Below, piece by piece: positions 1 to 10,970 of a stretch of 64,000 bases of DNA (position 1 is its first letter; the number at the start of each line of letters is the position of its first letter). The stretch lies in assembly GCA_027919835.1 (NCBI GenBank), contig JANVFP010000040.1, positions 361,299 through 425,298 on the forward strand, in the 5' to 3' direction. The notes beneath the pieces were generated by a model. It did no database searches. It was not told the DNA's origin and saw only the letters and a program-made list of their open reading frames with translations. The position numbers were made by a program, and so were the translations under genes. Source of the stretch: Lentinula raphanica (Eukaryota > Basidiomycota > Agaricomycetes > Agaricales > Omphalotaceae).

Positions 1-448
1 ATCTGCAAGCAGACGAGTGTTAGTTGGGGAGGCCATGGAAGTTCGGAACCGAGGTGGTAAATGACCACTGGAAGGGCCGGTTCCGGTCTGTTCCGGGTGC
101 CTCCCCACAGTGCTTTGAAGCAAATGCTTTTGGGGGATTGGCCGCTGACCGAGTAAAGGAAAAAAATCTGATGTTTTTAATTGACTCTGGCTGTGTATAG
201 ACATAGATGTGATGCGTTTTTTCTTCCACCTGAACGCTCAGAAAAAAATGGCAGAGGAGAAACACTGGATATCGATCGCATTTCACGAGTCAGGATTCAG
301 GAAGCCGAAGCTGTACTACGCAAACCAGTTACCGGTAACTTCACTTCTCCCCCTCTGCCTCCGTTTCGTAGTATGTGCATTACGAAGTATTGGGTACTAA
401 GTTGAGGCGGAACCTTCGTCCACTCTCCTATCATCCAAACCACGATGC

Positions 449-802
449 TTAATCAGATGTACATAGTTTGCTCATTGAATTACTCACCGTCGACGACAGA
501 GACACACTCCCCTCTCCTACCTTTTCCTTGTTATCCAAGTACATTGTCCTAACCGTGAAACCCACACCGTAATCCCCATTATCATCACGAAACAGCGCAT
601 CTTCAAAGCTACATTTGGAATGATCATATATGATCTCAGGCTCCTGATCACGAGCTAATGCTAGGCCTGAGCTATATTGGGCTCCATGAGCAAACGAACG
701 CAGTTTCTCTTTCGTCTCTGGCCATTTTGGTGTTGAGGCGTCTGGAATTTTTGGAGGATTTGATGGAACACGATTAGGAGCCAGCTTCCATGCGAAGACC
801 AT
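449..802 (-). CDS. Possible exon of an uncharacterised protein
   Basis: An open frame of 117 codons begins with ATG at 802. The first 100 or so residues have a composition like real protein: mixed charged and hydrophobic residues and stretches such as FEDALFRDDNGDYGVGF. A splice donor (GTAGGAGA or GTGAGTAA) lies near the 3' end, so the last residues before the stop may be intronic. I recognise no family. Neighbouring sequence on both sides is repeat-like and I cannot connect this frame to other exons. It could be a gene fragment stranded in a repeat-rich zone. Confidence 0.25.
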   Translation of the reverse strand: MVFAWKLAPNRVPSNPPKIPDASTPKWPETKEKLRSFAHGAQYSSGLALARDQEPEIIYDHSKCSFEDALFRDDNGDYGVGFTVRTMYLDNKEKVGEGSVSLSSTVSNSMSKLCTSD

Positions 803-3500
803 CGTCCAAAGATTTGGGGGAGTTATAGGTCCCGCACTTTTCGCACTCCGTCGAGACTGTCTATGAGCAACGATCTACGCAAGCGAAACCATGCATGATT
901 GGACATGTTTCGGTAGTTGTTCGAATCGAGAACTTTCGACTACAACGCACCTCTGCAGGTAGAGCACATACGCAGGATAGTAGAAACATGACTACCAATG
1001 TGACCTTGAACACCAGCATTTCGTAGTATGTACGCTTCTGAAGCAGTTATTGAAAAAGGGAGATTCTGTATAACATTCATCGCGTCAGCCGAGTGAAGGA
1101 CAAGAACAGAGATAAAACAACTTACCAAAGTTCGTTGAAATGTTAAGCACGGAGTCACCACTGGGGGATCGAGCGAAAGTATACAAGTCAATTGTGTTCG
1201 AAGAAGTGAAGGCGAGCTTGACCAGCAAGTTGGGGAACCAACGGAGGGGTTGAAGCAGGCATTTTTATAACCTGCATGAAACATTCGCGGCTAGACTCGG
1301 ATCTCTGTAGATCTCTGTTCGCTCAGCCTCGTAACCTGGTTAGCTGATAAGCGTATCGTACTTTATCCATATTTTGGCCATATTGGCTCGGCCTCATGTG
1401 GGTCACCCCAGGAGCAACGAGTCGAATATTGTACCGTTTCTTTGCGACGTGCCTCTCTTTGTGGATCATAGACCATCGAGTTTTTTGAGAAAGCTTCGGG
1501 ACTGGCCGCAGACCGGACTCTTCATCAGTTCTGCCATTCTGGGGGACCTGACGAAGCCTGACGATTGGATTGGCATCGACGTAGATGTAAACAGATGTAA
1601 ACGTACGATAGGCACTTTAGAGCACTCCACAGCTCAACAGAACAGATGGTTTTCTGGGAAACGCGCTCAAACGCGACGCTTTTTCCCGCTACCCTTTAGG
1701 GTAAGGGTTTTGTGGTTTTGGACTCGATTTGTTTCGCAGCGATTTACAACGTTTGAGCATCGGGCCGGATTTGATCCTATTGTCGGACCGCTTCTTCCCG
1801 TATTTCTGCATGCTTTACAGTGCTTTACTCAGTTGAAAGTTCTATGTCTTCTCTGTTGAACGTTTGCTGTAAGTGTAACTGTATGTCAGGATTTGCACCA
1901 TTCTTTCACCACCGCTATGCCATTCACTCTCACCACCCACATATCTCATCCACGTCTGGTCATCTTCGGGTCTGATTTTTGTGATGCTTGTGAAAGGATG
2001 GGTGTCGCTTTGGATGCTCTCTTCAACCCTGTTCACACAACGATGGCCTCCGGCGCCTCTCAATACTTTCTGTTCCCCTCCTCCGTTTGGTGACGTTACG
2101 TCTTTGTCAGAGTCGACAAAGTTGTCCCCGGTTTCTGCACAACCTTTTGCTTCAATGTCTACAGTACTTCAGATGAATGTTTCTGTGAACTGTATCAGGA
2201 ACTGTTTTACCTTCAGTGAGTATACAACAGGCATTTGAACGTTGCCTTTCATAACCAATATGTCAGCTTTAACAGTACCAATTCCCTACATGGGTTGAAT
2301 GTTAATGTTGTTGATTGTCTTAAATTGCTATCCATTGCACTGTTGCATCATCTTCTTGAAGGTGATTGCTTGAAAAAGGGTACTCATTCTTGTTCTATGT
2401 TTGCCAATGGCTATCTATCATTGAAATTGCTCAGTGAAAGCCTTGCAGATACTGTGTAGCTCAGGAACTGTATGTACATAGTGCAATACATCAGCAAAAT
2501 CAAACCTATCTCTAGGCAAATCTAAATTACTTTGAGGTGCTCTGGAGACTCTAGAGACTTTGGAGCCTTTGGAGCCTTGAGAGACTCCAAAGACACCCCC
2601 CCAAAACTTCATTGCCCTAGAGAGTTCTGGTTTATTTGCAGATAAGTCTTCAGTAATTAAGGAGATTACTCAAATAGTTACCATCCTTCTCAAAGCTTCT
2701 AGAATAGATATTCAATGATTGAATAACAATTTTTGTTACTTTGAGATGTTCTTGAAGATATATCACACTCTTTGGAAAATCCACTGAGTCTCCCACAATG
2801 CTCAAAAGCTTACTACAGTTTCTCAGGTATAACCTTTATGGTCTCTCAAAGTTCTTGTTATTATTCCATATCTAAGTATGAGTTTTTGATGAGCAATCTT
2901 CAGCAGAAGTAGAGAAGTTTATGGTATATAGAGGACTGCTGAAAGCTGATGGCAGTTAGTTTGTAAGAACCTGTACTTTCTTTGAGAAGCTCCGATGGCT
3001 CTTGATGTTACTTCCAGGTGCTATGCAAGGTTTTAAAATCATAAATAGAGTAATCAGTGTCATTTTGAGGTTCTCTATAACTTTCCAAGATCTCTTCAAG
3101 GATTATCTTGGTTTCTCTGTTGGCATCTCAAAGATACTTCATCTTGCTGGGAACAAAACTGAGAGTCTCTTGAATCTTTTCTAGCTTGTCTAATATTCTT
3201 TGAAGGGTTTGAACATCATCTCAGGTGCTTTGCAAGATACTGAAGGTAGATTCAAAGACTACGAAAGCAAATATCAGAGCTTCTCACTGTTTTCAAGATT
3301 GCCCTTAGGTGACATATGGAGCTCTTCCTGTGTTTCATGCTTCAATTAATGCTCACAAAGAACTAGTGATTAATCAGAAATCTTGTTATATACATTGACC
3401 TTTTCTGAGATAGGTTAGGGAGGCTAGATACAAAAATGTTATAGGTCCTTTAGTCCGATGTGTCTATACTAGAGTAAAGCAGTAGAGAGCAAAATAAGGT
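803..3500. other. Gene-poor, repeat-like stretch
   Basis: No open frame here looks like a conserved protein. From about 2460 the DNA becomes AT-rich and full of short reiterated words (variants of TTTGGAGCCTT, GACTCCAAAG, TTTGAGGTGCTC), with many stops in all frames. The same vocabulary recurs in inverted orientation at 24240-24660. It reads as decayed repetitive DNA rather than a gene. A 161-codon open frame at 1374-1859 (+) resembles nothing I know. Confidence 0.4.
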
Positions 3501-3589
3501 AGCTAGATCTGCAGTTGAATGTAGACTAGATCAGAGGGCAAAAGGAGGGTACTGGCAGGGAAAAAGAGCAAGGGAGGGTTCGCAGATGA

Positions 3590-3910
3590 GACGAAACACG
3601 AGACGAGACACTCGAGACGCGATGAACTCGTGATGCGATGAGCTAGAGACGAGATGAGCTCGAGACGCGATGAACTCGTGATGCGATGAGCTCGAGACGC
3701 GATGAGAAGCTATGACTGCAAGACACTATAAGCTGATGAGGGGGCTATGCAAAAGGGCCACACAATGACCACGAGAAGCTATGAGCACGAGAAGTATGAG
3801 CACGAGAAGCTATGAGCGAGAGAAGCTAGGAGCGAGAGAAGCTAGGAGCGCGAACGAGGAGCGCGAGAAGCGAGGAGTGCGAGGAGCGAGGAGAGAGGAG
3901 CACAAGAATC
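3590..3910. repeat. Degenerate tandem repeat array, 48-bp period in its first half
   Basis: A 34-bp word starting CTCGAGACGCGATGAAC occurs at 3611-3644 and again at 3659-3692, a 48-bp period. A partial third copy starts at 3691. From about 3770 to 3905 a shorter unit, variants of GAGCGAGAAGCTAGGA, is repeated many times. The array lies just beyond the 3' end of the DUF6532-like gene at the left side of the transposase locus, a position where CACTA-like elements often carry subterminal repeats. That role is inference. Confidence 0.75.
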
Positions 3911-3981
3911 GATGAGCAGAATCTAGAAAAGATATGAAGATTTTAGAAAGAGGAGGGAAAAAAAGTCTAAGCACATTACGT

Positions 3982-6244
3982 CTAGATGCCGTTTTCTTCG
4001 TCTTTCCCTTCTTCATCTTGACTATGGCCTCCTCCTTCTCCACCCCCGCTTCCTCCGCCTCTGCTTTTGCCTTTGCCTCCACCACCACTTCCGACCCTGC
4101 TGCCAGTCCCACTGGTGCTTGCTCCTTCTCCTCCTCCACTTCTGCTGCTGGGAACCGAACTTCTGCCTCCCCCGCCGCTGCTTTTGCCTCCAAATCCTTT
4201 GCTGCCACTACTTGCTCTTCCTTTACCTTTACCTTTACCGCTATCTGCATCTGTCTCTTCTCTTTCTTTAAAGAGTGCCCGACGTTCGAGTTCTGCTTTG
4301 GCCTTGGCTTGCAAACAAGCGTAATCGTAAACGACAGGCTCTTTGCCGAAATCCCTGGACCTGTAATCTGTTAGCTCCTCTCAGAAAGAGAACGAAAACA
4401 ATACGCTGTACTTCATCTCTTCGAAAAGGATTTGCGATTGAAGGGTAATGTGGTCGCCAGAATAAAGTTGGAGATTTTTCATAGATTTCCACAGCGTTTG
4501 ATAACTAAAATAAGTTCAGCCTTCGGGATACTCTTGGAATAAGGGAGAGATTACGTTTCTTCCATGTTAGATCTCGTTAAACTGACCGACGTCTTAGATC
4601 CTATGTTCCATTCGGTGATTGAGTGTTGAATCTTTGAGAAAGAATTAGTAGTAGAGGTCGACATCCTACGAAAGCAATTACCAAGCAAGCAATCATCACC
4701 ATTAGTCGCGGAGGTATGGTTTTGATGTCTTCCAAGTGTTTGATCAAGAATTTGTCCTGCGAAGAAGGGGCGTCCACGAAATAAGAGCGTAAAATCTTGC
4801 CGAACAAAGGGGAAGCATAAGGGTCTCCTTTTTGGGTACGGGCCTGAACGTTGCGACATTCAGCAACTTGACTCTCAATTCTGTCAAGTCTTACCTCTAA
4901 ATCCACCTCCTCAAGAAATCTATCATCGTCCAATAGCCACTTCGCTTTAGAAGCCTAGAAAGGAAGATATAAGTCTCTTTTCATGGATGAAAGAAGGGAA
5001 TGAGATAGAGCTCTAACCGTCTCTTCATAGTCTTTTCCACTAGAGAATTGAAAGAACTCTGCCACCAGTATACGAGTTCGGTTGCCCATATCTGAGCGCA
5101 CCTGAGGTGGAGCATAATTCATCTGTAGGTATTGAGTTAGACCCTGTTAGGTTTTCGGGCGTGAACATACGAATCTAATGAGATCTTCCCTATCCTGTGG
5201 ATCAGCTGTCATCTTTGCTAAGCTGTCGAGGAGATCCTCATTCCCGAGCTTCCCCAACTCCGTGCTCAGTAAGGTTAAGCTAGGTTGTTCTCGAGGCCAC
5301 ATATCTTCGATACAGACCGCCATCCTAACGCTGCTTTTAGCCTCTTTTGCCAGCTCCTGGTCCTCGAAATCGCCTTCCACCACCTTTCTTCTCCTGCGAG
5401 AGGCTTTCTTCTTCTTAGAACGCTTCTTGATTTTGGTTACGTCTCTGACGCTCATCTACCGCAGCCGTTAGACGGTTGATAACGTTCAGAATGAAGTAAG
5501 AACGTACATTATCTTGCACATCCTTGGAAGACCCACGAGTTTCTTCTTCATCTTCATCTTCTTCGTCTTCACTTTCTTTCTCGGAGTCGTCCCTATTCTT
5601 GTTCTGATCGTCTAAACCAGAAGTTGAGCGAACTGAGAGCCAAAGAGCACAGGGATACCGAAAGCCTTACCGCCAGAATCGGATAATTCAATAGTATCGT
5701 CACCCAAGTCGGCTTTGCTTTCCATTTCGTTGAGAACAATACCTGACAGGAGATAAGTTCAGACTCAAATTCTTTGAAAACTCATGGGCCAAACATTCGA
5801 CCAAAGCCTTTTTTCATTTCATTTCATGAGACCGAACTCCACTCACGAGCGCGCAGGATAGCAGCGACAGCAACGACGATTACTGTGAAGACAGAACTCA
5901 CCTCCACTATGATCGTCGACGTAGGCGTCTTCCATCGGAGGGGCAAGAGCGTCAAGATTTCCCATGAACTCTTGCGTGATGAGCGGGGGTTTGCCTGCTT
6001 TAACGGACTTCGTCGTGTTCTTAGCGGCAGAATTCTGCTGGGAAGACTTAGGAGGCATCCGGGATAAAGGTTTTGCCGTAGTCGCCTTCCGAGCGGTAGA
6101 GGATGCCTTCGAAGGACCGGAAACGTCGTCTGCAGCTCTTACATGTGGCTTGGAGGCGTCTCTTGTATCAACCTCCTTCCTTTTTTTAGAGGGAGTACCC
6201 TCTGGTACTGTTTTTTCCAACCTGGCGCTTCGTCTCTTAGACAT
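3982..6244 (-). CDS. DUF6532-like protein with low-complexity C-terminus (multi-exon)
   Basis: ATG at 6244 opens a basic, Ser/Lys/Pro-rich N-terminus (starting MSKRRSARLEK). Several short introns follow, for example donors near 5903 and 5667. An acidic run of Glu/Asp and a Lys/Arg-rich stretch (KIKKRSKKKKASRRRRK, near 5440) come next. The middle (about 4930-4560) reads as a helical domain containing SPLFGKILRSYF, IPPRLMVMIACL and, after a 50-bp intron, IQHSITEWNIG. That order (initial FF/YF helix, PPRLMxxIA, xHSIxEWxxG) resembles the Agaricomycete DUF6532 family, whose function is unknown. The last exon is Gly/Ser/Lys-rich and ends at 3982. Such genes are common in transposon-rich mushroom DNA. 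It lies downstream of the Plavaka gene on the same strand. Internal splice sites are read by eye. Confidence 0.6.
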
Positions 6245-6891
6245 GAGAGAAGAAAAGAAAGAGGCGCTAGATTACGAAATCCAACGGTCACGCGAATCTA
6301 GCGCTTTAGCGCCCGATTCGAATTAGGGGTAAACATACCGGGCGCTGGCAGTTTCTGGAGTCGTTCAAATGCCAATACCATCCCCATGCCTCCAGCATTT
6401 CTTCTGTCATGGAGGGGCTAAAAGATTAGGTGCTCTTGGGCAAGTAATTGGAGTGCAGAGGTACAAAGGGCGGGAGACTCTGAAAACCCAAATCTGCTGG
6501 GTTCGGAGGGGTTTAGAAGAGCCAGAGTCTGTCAGTACCGAGTAGACAGCACCTTACTCACTGTTTTATTAGTTCTCTTGACAATGGGATGATCAGATAC
6601 TGAAGCAAAACAGCAATCAAGGTAGAATAAGGAAGAATTCAATACGTTGGTTTACCGATAGATAGTTGAAATCAGCCTGGAGTTTTGTTCCGTTCACGTA
6701 GAAAGCATAGAATGGTTCTGTCCATTATTCGGTGAGGCTATTTGTAGAGGGTAGGAGATACAGATAGAGGGAAGAAGGAAGAAAGAGCGCTGGCTCTTGA
6801 GTGACGCGGTAGAAACGGAACCCAAATAGGCAACTAGCTTGGGGTACTGAACCGAGTTTCCAGCTTGGGCACTGGCGCTGGCGCTTATGTT
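6245..6891. other. Spacer between DUF6532-like gene and transposase gene
   Basis: No coding frame is supported. It should contain the promoter of the DUF6532-like gene, which starts at 6244 on the minus strand. Short GC-rich words (AGCGCTTTAGCGCC at about 6299, GGCGCTGGCGCT at about 6871) stand out, but I find no clear terminal inverted repeat. Confidence 0.4.
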
Positions 6892-9800
6892 CTAATAAAT
6901 AGTCTGATAAGAGTACTTGGACTGTAAGTTATTGACGAAGAAAGAGGAACATTCGTCCAGAATATTGTCCGAATTCCAGCTCCTGTCCCAGGAACTTTTA
7001 CCTGGAACAAGCATGCAGCTTTGTCTTATATCAGAAAGGGGGATAATAGCGCCGTGTGGAATGCCGTTGGAAGATATCGAAGGTTCGACTCGGTACATGC
7101 CTGTAGCTGGATCCGGGGAAGGCTTGAAACGGGTGAACCAGGTAACATAGCCTAAATGTTCCTGAGGCCAGTGAGCAGGAACTTTGACCTGGAAACCGTT
7201 TTTTATCAACGTGAGAGGAAGGCGAAACACGACCCTTAAGCGTCCCACTCGACATCCTGTTGAAATTATGAATTATGCAAAATGATTCAAGACGTGTATC
7301 TTCTTACCTTGAACAGCCGTGGACTGTGCTCTTTCGTTTTCCATTACCAGAACTGTGTCAAATCTAGACGCTTTCTCTCTGATAGAAATAGGCTGTGCTT
7401 TTATCAACTCCTTCTCAGAAACATCCAAGACCTTCAACGGTGTGAGGCCGAAATTGTGCCAAACTTCGAGAGTGGCGAAATTCAAAGGACTCCTCAAGGC
7501 TTCCGATTTCTTTTTCTGCTTGTTGAAAGGAATTAACAGATCGTTCAAGAAGAGTTTCAACTCTCCAATAAAACCTGGTGCACCGTGTAAAAGGGCAATA
7601 GCTTCTAGCTTTTTTCGCGGCTCCTTGGGATATTTAGCTATGTTGATCAGAATGGAAGAAGAACCCTTCTTTTCTTGGATGAGTTCTTGAGGTATGTGTT
7701 GGTTATCAGAATAATCAAGAGGCTCCTGCGAAGGCTCAGAATCTTCCTCGGTCCCTTCTTTAGCTGGATCCCAAGATTTGCCGTAGAAGTCGAAGGAAGA
7801 TATCTTTTCCAGACGTGAAATAAAAGATATCATTTGCGGAAAATGATCCCTTTTATTGCTGGATCTCCAACCTTCTTTAGCCAAGTCTATATGGAGCCTT
7901 TCGAAAGCCTCGGTGTTCGTGTTATCTGTTGTCCCAATCCACTTGATGGAATCTACGTAGTGCAGAAGGGAATGGAATTTAGGAATATTGAAGTGGCTTC
8001 GAACGTCTTTGCTAATGAAATAATCCCTGTACTTGTGCCAAGCATTGAGTTCCTCAGTCATATAACCCAGAGTATGTTTGTCGTGTGATGGATACTGGGC
8101 TAGTTGGACAAAGTGAAGAATAGAACGGCAGGCCATAATACCTCTAGCATCCATCTTTCCGTTCAAACAGGCCAACAGAATGCTAGAGATGTGTTTACGC
8201 TCAGTTCCGGAAACCTGAGCTAGATTAGATATCCCTTTAGGAAAGCGCCTGACTCCTGGGGCTGGAGGTAATCTTTTGATACGTTCATCCAGAGCCTCCT
8301 CCCCTACCACCTTTTGTACCCAAGACACCAAGTGCTTGAGCACACCCTGGTAAAGTTGATGAAGGACGTCTGGGGCTATGCATCTGTGTATGTCGGTCAA
8401 GGGGAATCCAGCCCAGAAGGGCTCGAAGTTACCTCCTACTATATCATATTCCATCGTTCTTGAGTTTACCCCTTTGCCTCCATCTCTAGCCGCCTTTTGA
8501 GCCTCAAAAATCTTTTGTATCGTCCAACGTTGTGTTCTAGGCTCTCCCGGCTTGAGCCGCTGCAGTTCGTTGGCTTTGACTCGACATCTAGGACAAGTAC
8601 CATATTTGGTACAAGTAACAAGGCATTGTTCAGGATAATCAGCTACGTATGTAGCCAGAACAGGATAAACACGTCTGATTGAACCGTCGCCCCCCACCAT
8701 CTCTACACCAGGACCGGCAGGATCGCCAGCGTGTTTCAAAGGCTCCAGAACCACAGCCATGGATCTATGAAAGAGCTGATATCTGCGAAGCTTTAACTCT
8801 TTTTGAGACAGACCGTTCTTGGCAGGTTTGTCCACTGAGAGGTAAGCTAGTAAAACGCATGCCCTAGATCCAGCCTTCCGGCGTATGCTTTTTGGTATGT
8901 TTCCCAGCGTGAGATAGACTGGATAAGCTGATTTGTTTCCAGAAAATTGGGTGAGCTGTGTTTTATCTGTAGCTAGGATTACAGGAGCTACAGTGCTTCC
9001 GTGCGGTAATTTAGTCTGAGAATAGTTGTAAGAGCGATACCAAAGACTAATACTTAGTATGAGCCCTTACCTGAACGGTGTTCCAGAAGCTAGCTGTCCA
9101 CATCTCAGTATATATTCTGTTCTCCTCGGTCTCACTAGTATCATCGTGGAAGAGTTTCGAGGGCTTGTACACCAAGTCTTGAGCCAACGTAGGATCCCCC
9201 CATAAAGCTTTGATAGCTTCGATGGGATCTCTATGGTGGATCGTAAATTCTTCTTCCGGTCGATCTTTGAAGGATAGCTTTTTGGTAGACCAAGGGCCGC
9301 AACGATCAGGAATGTGGTCCACTTTGTCGTACATAGACTTGGTGTTGTTGAAAGTCACGCCTAGGTTCTCCTTCACCTGTCCATGCTGTAAGCTCTAGCA
9401 ACTTCACAAGATTGTAGGAGAAACAACGTACCTCGGGTATCTTCAGTAAACGATTGAATGATCCTTGAGATACCTTCTCTTTCACTGCCCACTGCGAAAT
9501 CTCCCACTCTAATCTCGAAGCAAAAGGAGAATAGCTTTGAGACTCTATATCGACTGTCTGAGATGAAATTTCGAGCCATTTCTGACGGACTTTCTCGTCA
9601 ACTCCAAAGACCGCTCCAGCAGAGTTGTGCTCGACGACTTTATTATTTTCCTCCTCCATCAAGTCTCGGTTGATGGGCTGAGCTGAAACAGCGGTATCCG
9701 AAGGAAAGTTTGACCCTGAAGGTCTGTCGAACATATCTGAGTCTTGCTGGAGATCTTCTTCTTCAGGAAGAAAATTAAAGACGCTGTCCAGGTCATCCAT

Positions 9801-10274
9801 ATCATCCCCGTATAGTTCGTGCAAGGATGTGTCAGTCACCTGCTGGAGGTACTGTTCGTCTAGCTCTTCCTCCTCCTTCAAAGTCGTAGTCTTCAATAGT
9901 ATTTCTCCTTCAACATCAGACATAGCGTCATCGACATCCATATCTGCGTGACCTATATTATCCTCTTCATCGGACGCCTCCTGCTCCAAAACCTTACTTT
10001 CTATAGTTTCCGCTGGCAGAGCTTCGGAAGAAGGGTCGGTGTAGTGATTGATCTTGGACTGGATGTTAGGAAGAGCATCCCTGACGATGCGCGAAGAATT
10101 CTGGATCTGTGCTTCTGTGGCTGCCTTAACAGTGTTTTGAAAAAGCTTTCCGATTTTCTTCGTTTGTTCGGCTCGATGAGTAGAATGACTGGCGTCATTC
10201 TTTTGTGCTATGTGAGCCTTTCTGTCTTGAAGTCGTGAGAAGGATTTTCCGCAGACAGGACATGAATAATCCAT
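6892..10274 (-). CDS. Plavaka-type (CACTA-like) DDE transposase with N-terminal C2H2 zinc finger
   Basis: Cut-and-paste transposase, expected to act in the nucleus on the element's ends. ATG at 10274 starts a C2H2 finger (CPVCGKSF followed by paired His within residues 5-35), then an acidic linker rich in Asp/Glu. Introns lie near 9430-9375, 9075-9018, 7304-7253 and possibly elsewhere. The core carries Plavaka hallmarks in order: PVILATDKTQLTQFSGNK, AYPVYLTLGNIPKSIRRK, a CPRC zinc-like site (CTKYGTCPRCRVK), DIHRCIAPDVLHQLYQGVLK, KFHSLLHYVDSIKW and NTEAFERLHIDLAKEG, and it ends VNNLQSKYSYQTIY. Probable catalytic acids are the Asp of ATDKT, an Asp in the IAPDVLHQ region and the Glu of TEAFE, by analogy with the family. 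All segments can be joined in frame through plausible introns, so the gene may be intact. It sits between the DUF6532-like and Ulp1 genes, all on the minus strand. Confidence 0.9.
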
Positions 10275-10970
10275 GAGAAGGAATTAAAGGAAGGGACGAC
10301 TAAAGGATGGAGATTGGACCTCGAAAGGGCCTGTCGGAGGTGGCAGGACAACGTGGCTGCTAGGAGAAAGGGACAGCAGGAAGATGTGGCATATCCCAAT
10401 GTGCTGGGAAGATGAAGTTGGATCTGTTATTCAAGAGCTCTTTATATTAAGGGGGTACGCCCTCTATCTGGGAGGATAGGATAAGCCTTAGGCAGAAGCC
10501 TGCCTTCTTCTTACTGGCATTCTTAGAACGTGGGACAAATGTTCTTGAACCGGCTTTGAAGATGCGAAGTAAACACGAAGAACACGAGATGAATGAGAGT
10601 GGAGCACTGCGGCTTGGAGATGCCTTGGACACGTATCTTGTACAGTCAGTCGAAGATGCTGGAACGTGCTTTGAACACTCTTTGAACAAGCGAAGAACAA
10701 GCGAAGAACTCGCGAAGAACTCGCGGTGAATGAGATTGGGACACTCCGTGGAAGTGCCTTGGACATACATAGGAGGGCCTACACACGAAGGAAGAGAGTG
10801 TCTCTCGCTGACGAAAGTCTACAAATTCTGATCTTTTTTTACTTTCTTAGGTTTTAATTGCCTTCCAAACCAAAAGATATCTTCATATTTTGAGTGCTAG
10901 AGGACGTCCAGTTTAAGTACAGCTCAGTATTGATTATACAAGAAAGGGGTACTACAACGTGAATAGTTTT
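10275..10970. repeat. Spacer with a diverged direct repeat of about 140 bp
   Basis: Between the Ulp1 gene end and the transposase start, two related blocks occur, roughly 10520-10645 and 10660-10785. Both share the order AACGTG..., CGAAGAAC(A/T)CG, GTGAATGAGA or ATGAATGAGA, and GTGCCTTGGACA or ATGCCTTGGACA. Reiterated AGCGAAGAAC words fill the second block. No gene is supported. The region should include the transposase promoter. Confidence 0.6.

Noticed and set aside
1374..1859. 161-codon plus-strand open frame
   Set aside because: Composition is unlike the genes in this window, no motif is recognisable, and it is surrounded by repeat debris.
3934..4374. 146-codon plus-strand Ser/Ala-rich open frame
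   Set aside because: It is the antisense of the Gly/Ser-rich last exon of the DUF6532-like gene; low-complexity DNA is open on both strands.
10940..10960. ACTACAACGTG as a possible CACTA-type element end
   Set aside because: No inverted partner was found elsewhere in the window, and it lies inside the gene block just after the Ulp1 stop.
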